From contig OY755039.1 of NCBI GenBank assembly GCA_963576565.1, forward strand, positions 29,588,602 to 29,652,601: a stretch of DNA of 64,000 nucleotides. Reading direction: 5' to 3'. This DNA comes from Aspidapion aeneum. Lineage: Eukaryota; Arthropoda; Insecta; Coleoptera; Brentidae. Shown piece by piece: positions 10,863 through 22,166 of this stretch. A program made the translations under genes and the position numbers. Below the pieces are notes generated by a model, which was given only the letters and a program-made list of their open reading frames with translations, ran no database searches and was not told the origin of the DNA. The stretch's first letter is position 1. Every line of letters starts with the position of its first letter.

Positions 10863-11611
10863 ATGGATGGAAACTCTCGAAGACGAAAAAAGCAAAGACA
10901 AAGGACTATGAATATAGCTACATGGAACGTACAGGGACTGAATCAAAAGTTGGAAATTATTGCAACCGAAGTGCAGAATTGTAAGATCGATATTATTGCA
11001 CTCACTGAGACAAAAAAGAAAGGAACAGGTACGAATAGTGTCGGTAATTTTGTCCATATATTCACTGAAGTCCCAAAAGAAAGAAGATCAGCCAGAGGGG
11101 TATCCTTGTTGATAAAGAAAAATCTAAAGAATAAAATTACAGACGATTGCATTAGTGAAAACATACTTCGAGTGAACATGAAGATGCTTGGACATAATAT
11201 AAGCATAATAGCAGTCTACGCACCATCAGATGACGAAAGAGTAGCTACAAAACAAATGTTCTTTGATCAACTTGATGAGACTATCACAAAAATCGGTAAT
11301 ACCAGAGAAATAATTATGCTTGGCGATTTTAATAGCCGAACTGGTAGGCAAACCCAGAGCAAAGTTATAGGACCATTTGGAGAGGAACAAATGATAATGG
11401 CTTAAGACTGATGCAATTGTGTGAAACCCACAACCTAAAAATAAATAATGGTTTTTTTAAACATAAGGATATTCATCGATATACCTGGATTCAGCCAACA
11501 AGAAATCTTAAATCAATTATTGATTATGCTATAGGTGGACAACACTCGCAATTAAAGTGGTATGATGTGCGAGCACTCCGTGGTGTTACCTGTGGATCTG
11601 ACCACCATTAG
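10863..11611 (+). pseudogene. RTE endonuclease domain, broken
   Basis: The predicted protein opens with MNIATWNVQGLNQKLEI and runs through ALTETKKKG, SIIAVYAPSDDE, IMLGDFNSRTG and, in a second frame segment, ITCGSDHH-like sequence (GVTCGSDHH). These are the conserved N, E, D/N and SDH catalytic blocks of AP-endonuclease-type LINE nucleases, the family often mis-annotated as craniofacial development protein 2. The frame stops at 11403, is open again from 11411 and ends at 11609, so at least one frameshift and one stop interrupt it. Confidence 0.85.
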
Positions 11612-11743
11612 GTAAAAGCAAAAATATTATTCCCTTTAAGAAAAAATAAGGACGAAGGTATTAGAGAAAATGAAAATCTAGAATGCATCGAAGACAATCA
11701 AAAATACAACTTTAGAAGTCTAGAAATCGAAAGTACTCAAAGA

Positions 11744-12139
11744 TTGTATCAGAATCGATTAGATGAAAAATTAATAAACACAAATCACTTATTTGAAGAG
11801 ATATATACAAACATAATAAAAAGCTTGAAGGAAGCAAGCAACGAAGCTGTTGGGTACCAAGATAATAGAAATAACAGGACGATGTGGTGGACGGACAAAA
11901 TACAGGAAATGGTCAAAGAGAAAAAACGCACATACTTGAAATGGCTCAGTACTAAGGAGCAAAGAGACCTAGAAATCTACAGGGAAACCAGAAGACAGCT
12001 AAGAAATTTGATACGCACAGAAAAAAATGAAATGTTCGAGCGCAAGTGCCACGACATAAACACACACGTAGGGGGTAGGCAGAGTTCTGAAGTATGGAAA
12101 TTCATTTCTACAGTAAAAAACCCAACAAAGAAAAAGTAA
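11744..12139 (+). pseudogene. RTE inter-domain region
   Basis: An open segment rich in Lys, Glu and Arg, with MWWTDKIQEMVKEKKRTYLK and an RTEKNEMFERK-like helix. It fits the linker between endonuclease and RT in RTE elements. It is shifted relative to both neighbours, overlapping the RT frame at 12094-12139. Confidence 0.7.
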
Positions 12140-13215
12140 ACATCCAGATAATCAAACCAGAACAATGGACAGAACACTACAAGGGACTGCTGCAGGAGAC
12201 GAGACCCGAATATCTGGCAGCCTCTCCGAGAAGAGACATAGAAGTACATGGAGAGGAAGTAATCATCGAAAAAGAAATGATAAAGAATAATATTAAAAAA
12301 CTTAAATCCGGAAAAGCTAGCGGACCTGGGGGAATATATGCTGAAATGCTCAAATATGGATCAGAGAAACTACTCGAAAATCTCACATATATTATCAATC
12401 AATGCATAAACGGACATCCAGTACCTAATGATTGGAAAATTGCATTCATATCCTCAATACATAAAAAAGGAAACAAGCTGGATTGCAACAATTACAGAGG
12501 AATTTCAGTAACCAGTACTCTAAGTAGATTGTACGGTAGGATTCTTAGAGATCTAATAGAGAATGATTTTCATGAACAAGAAGAAGAAGAGCAAAGTGGG
12601 TTTCGCGCAGGCAGATCTTGTAGTGATAATGTTTTTTGTCTTAAACAAGTAATTGAGAAAAGGAGCGCCAGAAATATAGAGACTCATGTTACCTTTGTGG
12701 ACCTACAAAAAGCACATGATACCGTTCCAGTAGAAAAATTATGGACAGTTTTAGAGCAAACTAATATCAATCATACATACATAAAAGCGATAAAAGAACT
12801 ATACAAAGGGTCAAAATCTAAAATTAAAATTGGAAATCGACTATCAAAAGAATTCCTGGTAACAAAAGGCTTAAGACAGGGATGTTGTATCTCTCCAACT
12901 CTTTTTAAAATATATATCGCAGTAGCTCTAAAAAACTGGAAACGTAAAGTGCACGGCATGGGAATACAACTTAACGACCGATTTACCATATACACACTAC
13001 AGTTTGCTGACGACCAAGTAATTGTGGCTAATGATAAAGAAGACATGGAGTATATGATGAGAAAGTTAACAGAAGAATACCAAAAGTGGGGATTAACAGG
13101 AACGTGGACAAGACACAGTACTTATGTATTGGAAACGAATCCAGTGAGTATGTATACTTGGGTGTCACATTTGATAAGACAGGAACAGACTGTAAAGAAT
13201 TGGAAAAAAGAATAG
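12094..13215 (+). pseudogene. RTE reverse transcriptase
   Basis: A 373-codon frame with successive RT blocks: LKSGKASGPGGIYAEMLKYG, NNYRGISVTSTLSRLYGRIL, EEQSGFRAGRSCSDNVF, FVDLQKAHDTVP, GLRQGCCISPTLFKIYI and FADDQVIVA (13003 on). Both catalytic aspartates of the FADD box are intact. The usual F/Y-D/K-A-Y/F-D box reads QKAHD, a change in block A. The carboxyl end runs out of frame near 13100, and LGVTF- and IVKAKKV-like tail sequence resumes in another frame at 13086-13283. Confidence 0.9.
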
Positions 13216-13443
13216 TAAAAGCAAAAAAAGTTATTGGATGTCTTAACAGTATTTTATGGAGCAGAGAGATAAAAAGAATGTAAAATTTAACATATATGAA
13301 ACAATGTTCAAACAAAACAAAAATGGAAAGTGTCGAAATGGATGCAATAAGAAGATCAATGAGAATATCTAGAATAGATCACATAAGAAATGAGATCATA
13401 AAAGAAAGAATGGGAATCAAGGGAAGCATACGGCCATGTACGG

Positions 13444-13635
13444 ATGAACGACGATAGATTACCAAAGCAGGTCCTAGAATGGCAACCAATAGGGCGCAGA
13501 AAAAGAGGGCGTCCTAAACTAGAATGGCAACAGTCAATCCAAAGATCAATGAGTCAAAAGAATCTGACAGAGGATGATTGTCAGGATCGAAGGAGGTGGA
13601 GAATAGGCGTCGGACAACGTAGAAAAACGTTCTAA
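13444..13635 (+). pseudogene. RTE carboxyl-terminal basic tail
   Basis: Encodes the RRKRGRPKLEWQQSI-type tail typical of RTE proteins, followed by DRRRWR. It ends 15 bases before the 3' target duplication, so it marks the element's 3' end. Confidence 0.75.
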
Positions 13636-13665
13636 ACCGACATAGTTTTAGTAAAAAAAAGTTTT

Positions 13666-14500
13666 AAACAAAAATTATAGCCAACAAAATTTCATACAAA
13701 ACTGCTTATATATCTGCGGGCACGGCAGTGCCCCGCCAAGTTCGCGCGGAAACTGCTGTATCATATTTGACCTGTGTAAAACTCTACTTCGGAATGAGCT
13801 CCGAAACTCAAACAGTCGTAGATCTTTATAGAGTTAACAAATCCCTCCAAGTTTCATGGACTTCCATAAAGTAGTTACGAAATTTAAAAAAACGTCGAAA
13901 TTGCAACTTACTCACTCACTCAATCGCACTCACTCATCTACTCATCAAAATTCTACTGTACTTCCAGACATGCTACAAAGCTGAAATTTGGCACACTGAT
14001 AGAAATTGTGACCAAACCCTTGAAAAAAATAAAAAAACCCCAAAATTTTAATTTGCTTCCCTCCCCTATAAATGTAAAGTTATGTAAAAGTAACATTGCC
14101 TACTTCCAGAAACGCTAGAGAACTGAGCTTTGGAAGGCGGATAGGAACTATGATAAAACTATAAAAGAAAATTAAAAAACCCCAAATTTTAATTAACTTC
14201 CCTCCCCTATAAATGTAAAATTATGTAAAAGTAACATTCTCCACTTCCAGAAACGCTAGAGAGCTGAACTTTAGAAGACTGATAGAAACTATGATAAAAC
14301 TATAGGAAAAAAATTTAAAACACCAAAATTTAAATTTATTTTCCTCCCCTATAAATGTAAATTTATGTAAAATTAACATTGCCTTCTTCCAGGAATACTA
14401 GAGAGCTAAGCTTTAGAAGGCTGATAGGAACTATGATAAAACCATAGAAAAATATAAAAAAAACCTCAAAATTTTTAATAAGGCATTGCAAAAGTTTTAA
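13666..14500. repeat. Interspersed repeat with four ~142-bp tandem units
   Basis: Units recur at 13959, 14103, 14244 and 14386, each beginning with a version of CTTCCAGAAACGCTAGAGA and including TCCCTCCCCTATAAATGTAA and AACTATGATAAAAC. Spacings are 144, 141 and 142 bp. Upstream (13690-13950) is a GC-richer leader with ACTCACTCACTCA runs. The structure resembles non-coding arthropod repeats with a unique head and a tandem tail. Confidence 0.8.
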
Positions 14501-14788
14501 ACAATGTTCCGCATATTATACTACTTTAAAACTTAAATATTATCCTCAGAGTAATAACATATATATTACTCTAAGATATTATCTAAATCCTTAATAACAA
14601 AAACATTTTGTGTAAAAAAATATAAAGAAGTATGGCTGGAATAGCAAAGTTTAAAAAAACATTTCCAAATTAGTAAGAACCTTTCATATTGCCCAACTTT
14701 TTTTCTTTTGTGGCCTTTATCTTAAATTAGGCTCATTTGTGAGAATGGTTGTAATGAATACTTATAAATAGCCTACAAAATGAGATAT
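14501..14788. other. No gene recognised
   Basis: AT-rich; includes one GGCTGGAATAGCAAAGT word matching the motif clusters at 3.1-3.6 and 5.4-5.8 kb. Confidence 0.35.
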
Positions 14789-15406
14789 CAACTATAGTTG
14801 ATGTTGTATTAAAGTGACACCGCGTCATCAAAACCTTGATGGGCGGGAAGGGAGTAGAGGGGTACATACAGTGGCACGCACTTCCTTTAATTTTTTTATT
14901 GATATTGATTCCCAAAATGAGGCACTGCACTAATTAGTCATTAGCTTACTATTTTACTTGCTTTTTATTGATGTCTTCTTCTAAACGATTTCATTAGAAA
15001 GGAACATGTATACTCTTATCTGGTTGTTACGAACATATTATTGATTTAGCCGGGCTTTGACGTTTTCTATTCGTTGTTGTTTTTGACAGTATGTCAAATT
15101 ATGACGGAGCTTTTCACAAAACAAATTACCGTCTTTACAACTAAATCAATATTTGCGCACATTTTAATATAATTTTGGATCCTCTTTTATGTTTCGGATC
15201 TTTATTTATCAGGTAAGTACCTATTTGATTTCTCCTTTAAAAGGTCGTAGTGTTTTATCTTTCGAACATTAAGCCCCGAGCGGCACACTCCATGTACAAA
15301 GTGAAACACTAATTTTTTAAGGCTTCTTTACTTAAATTTTGCCACAGAATTTGGTTTACCATAGCTATGACGCGGTGCCACTTAAATAGAACATCAACTA
15401 TAGTTG
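14789..15406. mobile_element. MITE with palindromic CAACTATAGTTG ends
   Basis: CAACTATAGTTGATGTTGTA then AAAGTGACACCGCGTCAT at 14789-14828 matches the reverse complement of 15367-15406 with few differences, including ATGACGCGGTG. Non-coding, 618 bp. Its outermost 12 bases are themselves palindromic. Confidence 0.7.
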
Positions 15407-15454
15407 TCTGGGTGGTATACTTGCTGAGATAAAAACCCCAAAGTGTTAGAGATA

Positions 15455-15666
15455 CAGTGAAAACTCTCCTTGCGGACACCTCTAATGAGCGGACACTCCC
15501 TTTAGGCGGACAAATTTGTTGCAACCAAGCTTTTCCCTATTTCTGTACATGTAAAATTCCTTCCTATAATCGGACACTCTAATAACCGGACGCGGAAAAT
15601 TTTTTTTTGTTAAAAAATTCTGAAACCTCCCTTAACCGGACGCGAGCCTCTGATAACGGGACGGAG
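15455..15666 (+). mobile_element. 5' part of a Tigger/pogo-like element
   Basis: TA is followed by CAGTGAAAACTCTCCTTGCG and repeated GCGGACAC..., AACCGGACGCG blocks, the layout of Tigger terminal inverted repeats. The matching 3' terminus (AGAAGGTTTCACCG followed by TA) ends at 18072. The last 67 bp (15600-15666) recur directly at about 17579-17645 inside the palindrome. The element was therefore contiguous with 17645-18072 before the inverted duplication split it. Confidence 0.75.
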
Positions 15667-16794
15667 CCATATTGGATTTATACTTCAATAATTAGAGCAT
15701 AAACGGAGCTTTTCAACCGTGTATATAATAAGCCTATCTTTGGATGACAGAAAATGTGAATTTATTAAAAAAATAGTTTCTAACTTAGTTGGCTGTGAAA
15801 CAAATGCCGTAGTTGTGTTTGTTGTCATACCTACGTAACTACCTTTCAAAACTTTTCTATTTATTTAATATTTATCTGTTGGAGTTTTAAAGTTTTTAAA
15901 TTACTTAAGATTTTTTTTGAGTCACATTATCAATCAAATTTAACATGGAAAGGTTTCGAAATTGGGAGAAATGAGATATGTATTAATGTTATATTCTGTA
16001 GTATTTTTTTAAATCACCGAACAGATTTTGCTGATTCATACCTTGTTGTCCGTGGCAAGAATGCTGCTTTATTACTGAATAAACGACCATCTTTGAGGGT
16101 ACAATTTTATTTCGTCCGCCATCTTGGATTTTGAAATAGCGGACAAAAGAATATATTTAGTCAAAACTCTGATTAATTCTCTGCCAAATGCAATCTATCC
16201 CATCAAAATCGAGGGTATAGTTCAAAAGTTATAATGAAAAAAAAATTGACCGGTTTTTTTTGACCCACCCGATATAAAAAAAATCTTTTAAAATTAGGTC
16301 GTTGAATAAATGAAATTTAGGCCAGTCATTATGTACATTTGAGGTTGCAAAAGGGCGAAGGTTTTTTAAACTCAGCAGGATTATAGGGTTGATAGTCAAG
16401 TCCCTATATCTTAGTAAGTTCGCGAGCGAAAACCGCTCGCGCCGTTTTCTTGAAAAATGGCGCCCAAATGGTCCGTGTTTTTAAAATAACTTGGTTTTTG
16501 TTAACCATGTTTAAAAGGTAATTTCATTTCCGAATATATAATTTATTATATATTTTCTCTAAAATGCTTAGTGTCCATTTATCCAAAATGGAACATTTTA
16601 TTATTTTCATATATTTATTTTACATCTGTATAATTATGTAGATACGATATTTTAAATTATTATAATTACCACATTTATTGTAAATACGATAAATTAAACA
16701 GTGTAATGACACAAATTGAATTTAGCTTAATAAGCACTATTGTGCTAAAGTCTATTTTTGGCCTAGCATACCTGCGAGCAAAGCGTGAGACTGC

Positions 16795-16990
16795 GTTCTG
16801 ACAATATTCTTTAACTTTATAGAAGTAAGTGCACCGTCTGGTCACTATATAGTTCTTACTTAAACCTATAGCAGTTGCTTCGTCTGGTTATAGGTCTTTT
16901 ACTCAAAACTCGTAGCAAGTGCACTAGTCTGGTTGTAAGTCACTTTTAACATTCCTTCTATTGCAAGTGCCGTGACATAAGTCCCGTCTC
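16795..16990. repeat. Degenerate ~48-bp repeats in palindrome arm (mirrored at 18183-18378)
   Basis: The words AAGTGCACCGTCTGGTCACT, GTTGCTTCGTCTGGTTATAG and AAGTGCACTAGTCTGGTTGT follow one another at roughly 45-55 bp. They form three decayed units with the core GTCTGGTNNTA. No coding potential. Confidence 0.45.
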
Positions 16991-17168
16991 CTCCTCTACT
17001 CTAACAATCAAGAGTCTTAAGTAAATTATCCTTAGGGCCACAAAGCCTAAAGCTACACACTTAGTTTTTAGGAAACATATAAAATAGGAAAATGGAGGTA
17101 CGGTGAAACCTTCTATAAGCGGACACTCACGGTTTCGTCGATTTTGTCCGCTTATTGGAGGTGTCCGC

Positions 17169-17495
17169 TTATGAGAGGGAACTACGAAATTCTAATATAT
17201 ATTTATTAACAATTTCCGCTTCATGAGTTTTTCCGAAATTAAATTTTTCAGCGATCTTTCCTGCTGATAGATGTTTCTTCTCCGAAACGTTAGCAGTTTC
17301 CATTTTTTCACGTAAATTAAGAAGTTTTTTACTAGGCCTCGTTTCAAAGAGATGTATTACTACCCAACTGAACAATAAAAATAAAACACAGCAGTCCCGC
17401 TGAATAAAATATGTTGTAAATACGACAAAAGTATTTAGTCTCCGCATTAAAAAGGAAAATAATACCCCGGCTGCAGAGTGCGTTGTTGCCAACAT
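17169..17495 (-). pseudogene. Tigger/pogo HTH fragment (left arm, identical mirror copy)
   Basis: Exact mirror of 17678-18004 with the same 108 residues. Its identity is part of the evidence that the palindrome arms are undiverged. Confidence 0.7.
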
Positions 17496-17677
17496 ACTAC
17501 ATTATATTTGTGCCCATGTCGTTCAACGCTCCGTCCCGTTATCAGAGGCTCGCGTCCGGTTAAGGGAGGTTTCAGAATTTTTTTTTGTTAAAAAATTCTG
17601 AAACCTCCCTTAACCGGACGCGAGCCTCTGATAACGGGACGGAGCGCTGAACGACATGGGCACAAATATAATGTAGT

Positions 17678-18004
17678 ATGTTGGCAACAACGCACTCTGC
17701 AGCCGGGGTATTATTTTCCTTTTTAATGCGGAGACTAAATACTTTTGTCGTATTTACAACATATTTTATTCAGCGGGACTGCTGTGTTTTATTTTTATTG
17801 TTCAGTTGGGTAGTAATACATCTCTTTGAAACGAGGCCTAGTAAAAAACTTCTTAATTTACGTGAAAAAATGGAAACTGCTAACGTTTCGGAGAAGAAAC
17901 ATCTATCAGCAGGAAAGATCGCTGAAAAATTTAATTTCGGAAAAACTCATGAAGCGGAAATTGTTAATAAATATATATTAGAATTTCGTAGTTCCCTCTC
18001 ATAA
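17678..18004 (+). pseudogene. Tigger/pogo transposase N-terminal HTH fragment (right arm)
   Basis: In this 108-codon frame, residues about 54-102 read RPSKKLLNLREKMETANVSE, then LSAGKIAEKFNFGKTHEAEI. This matches the psq/CENP-B-type helix-turn-helix that opens Tigger transposases. The rest of the transposase, including the DDE domain, is missing. The frame ends in the 3' terminal repeat (GCGGACACCTCCAATAAGCG), so this is an internally deleted element. The first ~50 residues are hydrophobic and probably not part of the original protein. Confidence 0.7.
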
Positions 18005-19507
18005 GCGGACACCTCCAATAAGCGGACAAAATCGACGAAACCGTGAGTGTCCGCTTATAGAAGGTTTCACCGTACCTCCATTTTCCTATTTTATATGTTT
18101 CCTAAAAACTAAGTGTGTAGCTTTAGGCTTTGTGGCCCTAAGGATAATTTACTTAAGACTCTTGATTGTTAGAGTAGAGGAGGAGACGGGACTTATGTCA
18201 CGGCACTTGCAATAGAAGGAATGTTAAAAGTGACTTACAACCAGACTAGTGCACTTGCTACGAGTTTTGAGTAAAAGACCTATAACCAGACGAAGCAACT
18301 GCTATAGGTTTAAGTAAGAACTATATAGTGACCAGACGGTGCACTTACTTCTATAAAGTTAAAGAATATTGTCAGAACGCAGTCTCACGCTTTGCTCGCA
18401 GGTATGCTAGGCCAAAAATAGACTTTAGCACAATAGTGCTTATTAAGCTAAATTCAATTTGTGTCATTACACTGTTTAATTTATCGTATTTACAATAAAT
18501 GTGGTAATTATAATAATTTAAAATATCGTATCTACATAATTATACAGATGTAAAATAAATATATGAAAATAATAAAATGTTCCATTTTGGATAAATGGAC
18601 ACTAAGCATTTTAGAGAAAATATATAATAAATTATATATTCGGAAATGAAATTACCTTTTAAACATGGTTAACAAAAACCAAGTTATTTTAAAAACACGG
18701 ACCATTTGGGCGCCATTTTTCAAGAAAACGGCGCGAGCGGTTTTCGCTCGCGAACTTACTAAGATATAGGGACTTGACTATCAACCCTATAATCCTGCTG
18801 AGTTTAAAAAACCTTCGCCCTTTTGCAACCTCAAATGTACATAATGACTGGCCTAAATTTCATTTATTCAACGACCTAATTTTAAAAGATTTTTTTTATA
18901 TCGGGTGGGTCAAAAAAAACCGGTCAATTTTTTTTTTATTATAACTTTTGAACTATACCCTCGATTTTGATGGGATAGATTGCATTTGGCAGAGAATTAA
19001 TCAGAGTTTTGACTAAATATATTCTTTTGTCCGCTATTTCAAAATCCAAGATGGCGGACGAAATAAAATTGTACCCTCAAAGATGGTCGTTTATTCAGTA
19101 ATAAAGCAGCATTCTTGCCACGGACAACAAGGTATGAATCAGCAAAATCTGTTCGGTGATTTAAAAAAATACTACAGAATATAACATTAATACATATCTC
19201 ATTTCTCCCAATTTCGAAACCTTTCCATGTTAAATTTGATTGATAATGTGACTCAAAAAAAATCTTAAGTAATTTAAAAACTTTAAAACTCCAACAGATA
19301 AATATTAAATAAATAGAAAAGTTTTGAAAGGTAGTTACGTAGGTATGACAACAAACACAACTACGGCATTTGTTTCACAGCCAACTAAGTTAGAAACTAT
19401 TTTTTTAATAAATTCACATTTTCTGTCATCCAAAGATAGGCTTATTATATACACGGTTGAAAAGCTCCGTTTATGCTCTAATTATTGAAGTATAAATCCA
19501 ATATGGC

Positions 19508-20099
19508 GGTCATAAGAAATAACAAAGCTGGCTATGGTTTTAAAAAAACTAGAAGTTCTAGAAAAAAATTGTTAACGTCATTCAATTGGCCGTAGTTGCT
19601 TATACAAAACAACCAAATTTCATTAAATCTGTTTGCAAGATGGCGGCGATATTTCAACTTTTCAAAAAACACAATTTTTAGTTTTTGCTCGATATTTCAA
19701 AAATCCCTGTAGATATTTTTAATTTTAATACGGCATCTGATTGGGCTTAGAATAGCGCAACTTTTTCCTCAATTAAGCAAACTCGTATCTCTTACCATTA
19801 CTTAGGTACTTGTTAAAAAATGTTTTGTTTTTTGTCTAAATTTTTTAAAATTTTGTATAGGTAATTCTAATCTCAATTGGCAAATGATTAAACATTTTTT
19901 TCCATTATACACAAAATAATTTTTTATTACAGCTAATGAGGTATGGAAAGATTTCAACGAAAAATACCACTTAAATTATACTGTACAGTTAACGTTAGTT
20001 CATGCCGATACTTTTTATACACTAACAAAGTCTCTAAAATTAAACCGCAACACACAAATTTTATGTTGTAAGAAAATGATTCTCGTCTGGTTATTTTAA
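19508..20099. other. Dispersed repeat sequence, no gene
   Basis: Contains two AATATGGCGG / AAGATGGCGG words and TTTCAACTTTTCAAAAAAC stretches of the kind seen in insect non-coding repeats. The ~100-codon frame on the minus strand runs into the MITE and is chance. Confidence 0.35.
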
Positions 20100-20404
20100 G
20101 GCCGCTTGACATGGTGCATGACAATAAAATTTGCAGGCAAATGCATGAAATTTTGCCCAGGTGCATGCGCAGTACAAATCCAGCTGATTGTTGCAGGCAA
20201 TCCATTTTTATCGGTGCGGGTCCATTTTTTTGCATGCAAACTGTACTTGCATGCAAACTGGGGAATTTTTACCTAGATTCTGAGGAATCCATGCATGGCC
20301 ATGCACAATGTCAAACGAAAAGAAGATTTTTTGAAGGCAACAATTTGACCGAAATTTTTTGCTTGCAAATATTTGCAGCGCGTCATGCACTATGTCAAGC
20401 GGCC
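20100..20404. mobile_element. MITE copy 1 with GGCCGCTTGACATGGTGCAT ends
   Basis: Begins GGCCGCTTGACATGGTGCAT and ends with GTCATGCACTATGTCAAGCG plus GCC, an inverted terminal repeat of about 24 bp. The inside is crowded with TGCATGC, GCAGGCAA and TTGCATGCAAAC words. A second copy lies 131 bp downstream. The reading frames of ~100 codons are by-products of the repeat. No clear target duplication. Confidence 0.85.
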
Positions 20405-20535
20405 TTTACACATATTTCTTAATGCCCTTTTTTATAGAACAAATCGTCGTTGATACTCCAAAAGGTATTATTTTAGGTTTTTGTGTGACATACAACCCAT
20501 TGGAATTATATTTTGGTCACAATTTTATGACAAAA

Positions 20536-20824
20536 GGCCGCTTGACATGGTGCATGACAATAAAATTTGCAGACAAATGGCATGAAATTTTGCCCAGGTG
20601 CATGCGCAGTACAAATCCAGCTGATTGTTGCAGGCAATCCATTTTTATCGGTCCGGTGCCATTCTTTGCATGCAAACTGGGGAATTTTTACCTAGATTCT
20701 GGGGAATCCATGCATGGCCATGCACAATGTCAAACAAAAAGAAGATTTTTTTGCAGGCAACAATTTGAGCGAAATTTTTTGCTTGCAATTATTTGCAGGG
20801 TGTCATGCACCATGTCAAGCGGCC
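20536..20824. mobile_element. MITE copy 2, same family and orientation
   Basis: Same terminal repeats and internal blocks as 20100-20404, about 90% similar, lacking a ~16-bp internal TGCATGCAAAC duplication. The ends GGCCGCTTGACATGGTGCAT and GCACCATGTCAAGCGGCC are perfectly inverted. Confidence 0.85.
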
Positions 20825-21238
20825 TATAGGATCAATTTGTTCACACTTACACATATTGGTACTACGTTATGTACCACATCATACCGACATACGACTTCTA
20901 GATCCAAAATTAAAATTAAAATTTTCCAATACACATGTTTAATTCAGGCATGTAAGGTGTTATAAAACTTCCTAAGGCTAACAAAAATAATTTTTCTACA
21001 TAAATGAACTAAAAATAATCGAAATCACTTCTACAAAAATGAAAACAAGTGGTCTTGTTTTTGTGAACGACATAGGACTAATTGGTTATAGCCAATTTCA
21101 TGACGTTAACGACATGTGAGAAATTCCCATATTGAAATATTGTGTTTCTGATTGGTCGGAGACTCAGAGTCAGAAAAAAAATTTATTACTCTAAGCGCGG
21201 AGACATAAGAGGTTTTTCTGCCACCAAAAATATGATAT
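20825..21238. other. No gene recognised
   Basis: AT-rich; a CTGATTGGTCGGAGACTCAG palindrome-like word lies near 21150. No supported feature. Confidence 0.35.
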
Positions 21239-21667
21239 TGTTACGGGTTCTCCACAACAATTAAAACTCGCAATTGTTGAAAACGATACGTCAATTTATT
21301 TCAACAAATTATGTACAAAAACACGCACTTAAACTTACTAATAACTTGCTAATAATTCACTACTTTTATACGCCTATTAACTTCGCGTTAACATCTAGCG
21401 ATCACTACCACTGGTTATCTTTGACTGGCTCGATGCGCCGCGTCCGGCCCTATATATAGGGTCTGCTTACTATTCGAGAACCATCCATCCTTCTTCGATT
21501 CACGAGCATTCTCGTTTCTGCCAGAAGGTACGCGGCATGCATGAGTGTCATAGATAACGCAACTAAAACCTAGACTAAGAATACAACCATAAGATACGTC
21601 AACCTAATACTACACTAAACCTAAATAAATTCTAACTATAAAATTTAAATAACTTAAATTTGTAACA
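21239..21667 (-). mobile_element. Solo LTR, 429 bp, 4-bp target duplication
   Basis: Read on the minus strand it starts TGTTACAAATTTAAGTTAT and ends GGAGAACCCGTAACA, so it has TG...CA ends within TGTTAC/GTAACA. ATAT flanks it on both sides (21235-21238 and 21668-21671). A TATATATA promoter word (near 21452) and an AATAAA-type signal upstream of the U5-like tail fit LTR layout. No gag or pol is next to it, consistent with LTR-LTR recombination. It is a relative of 9587-9965. Confidence 0.85.
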
Positions 21668-21954
21668 ATATTGAAAAATTTATGACATACGACCTATTGG
21701 AATATCAACGACGAAATAAAGAGTTAAATAAATATTGAGAACAGGATCCCCAAAAACAAATGCCAGAGTGATTTTGTGCCATGTCAAATCCAAGATTGTC
21801 AGCAATTACTCCAAGGGCATAATAGTTAGAAGCACTTTACTATTAAAATTTTGAATATGTTTTTTAAATTAATTATTATTAAACAAATAAACAAAATCTG
21901 CCATAAATTATTACCAATGATCTCTTTAACTTTTAGGTGTAAAAAGTAGAAACT

Positions 21955-22166
21955 ACTTATCACTAAATGCAAAAAACATGATCTATAATGCTAATTTGGG
22001 GGACTTGTTCAAAAACCACCTTTAACAAAGTAAAAATAATTCAAAATAAAATATTAAAAATCTTATATAACTATGACAGACTTACAAATACTGATCTGTT
22101 ATACAAGGAATTAAACACTCATAAAATAGAAAGCCTATTCAAGGTTTAGCAATGCAAATTAATATA
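21955..22166 (+). pseudogene. LINE C-terminal fragment, part 1
   Basis: Translates as WGTCSKTTFNKVKIIQNKIL then YNYDRLTNTDLLYKELNTHK. This is the IQNKIL...YKEL wording of the region after RT in jockey-like LINEs. It is cut by the foldback element at 22167 and resumes at 22739. Confidence 0.75.

Larger units (their letters stand above)
10841..13665 (+). mobile_element. Decayed RTE-type LINE with 15-bp target duplication
   Basis: GTAAAAAAAAGTTTT occurs exactly at 10841-10855 and again at 13651-13665, bracketing a 2,795-bp insertion. The insertion encodes, in order, an AP-endonuclease-like domain, a spacer, a reverse transcriptase and a short basic tail. There is no upstream gag-like frame. The single-ORF design and the endonuclease/RT wording fit the RTE clade. 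The frame is broken by several stops and shifts, so the copy is dead. Confidence 0.85.
15666..19507. repeat. 3.84-kb palindrome, two 1,918-bp arms
   Basis: The left arm is 15666-17583, the right arm 17590-19507, with a 6-base centre TTTGTT. Paired coordinates sum to 35173 at the outer ends, at the centre and at two internal frames (17169-17495 with 17678-18004). The arms therefore have no net insertion or deletion. Every stretch compared by eye was identical, including the encoded 108-residue frame. The arms contain Tigger-derived sequence, a dispersed GTCCGCCATCTTGGATTTT repeat and AT-rich DNA. It could be a real recent inverted duplication or an assembly or library artefact. Confidence 0.95.

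Noticed and set aside
20111..20829. Frames of 100-156 codons rich in Cys and His
   Set aside because: They lie wholly inside two MITE copies and reflect TGCATGC words, not a metal-binding protein.
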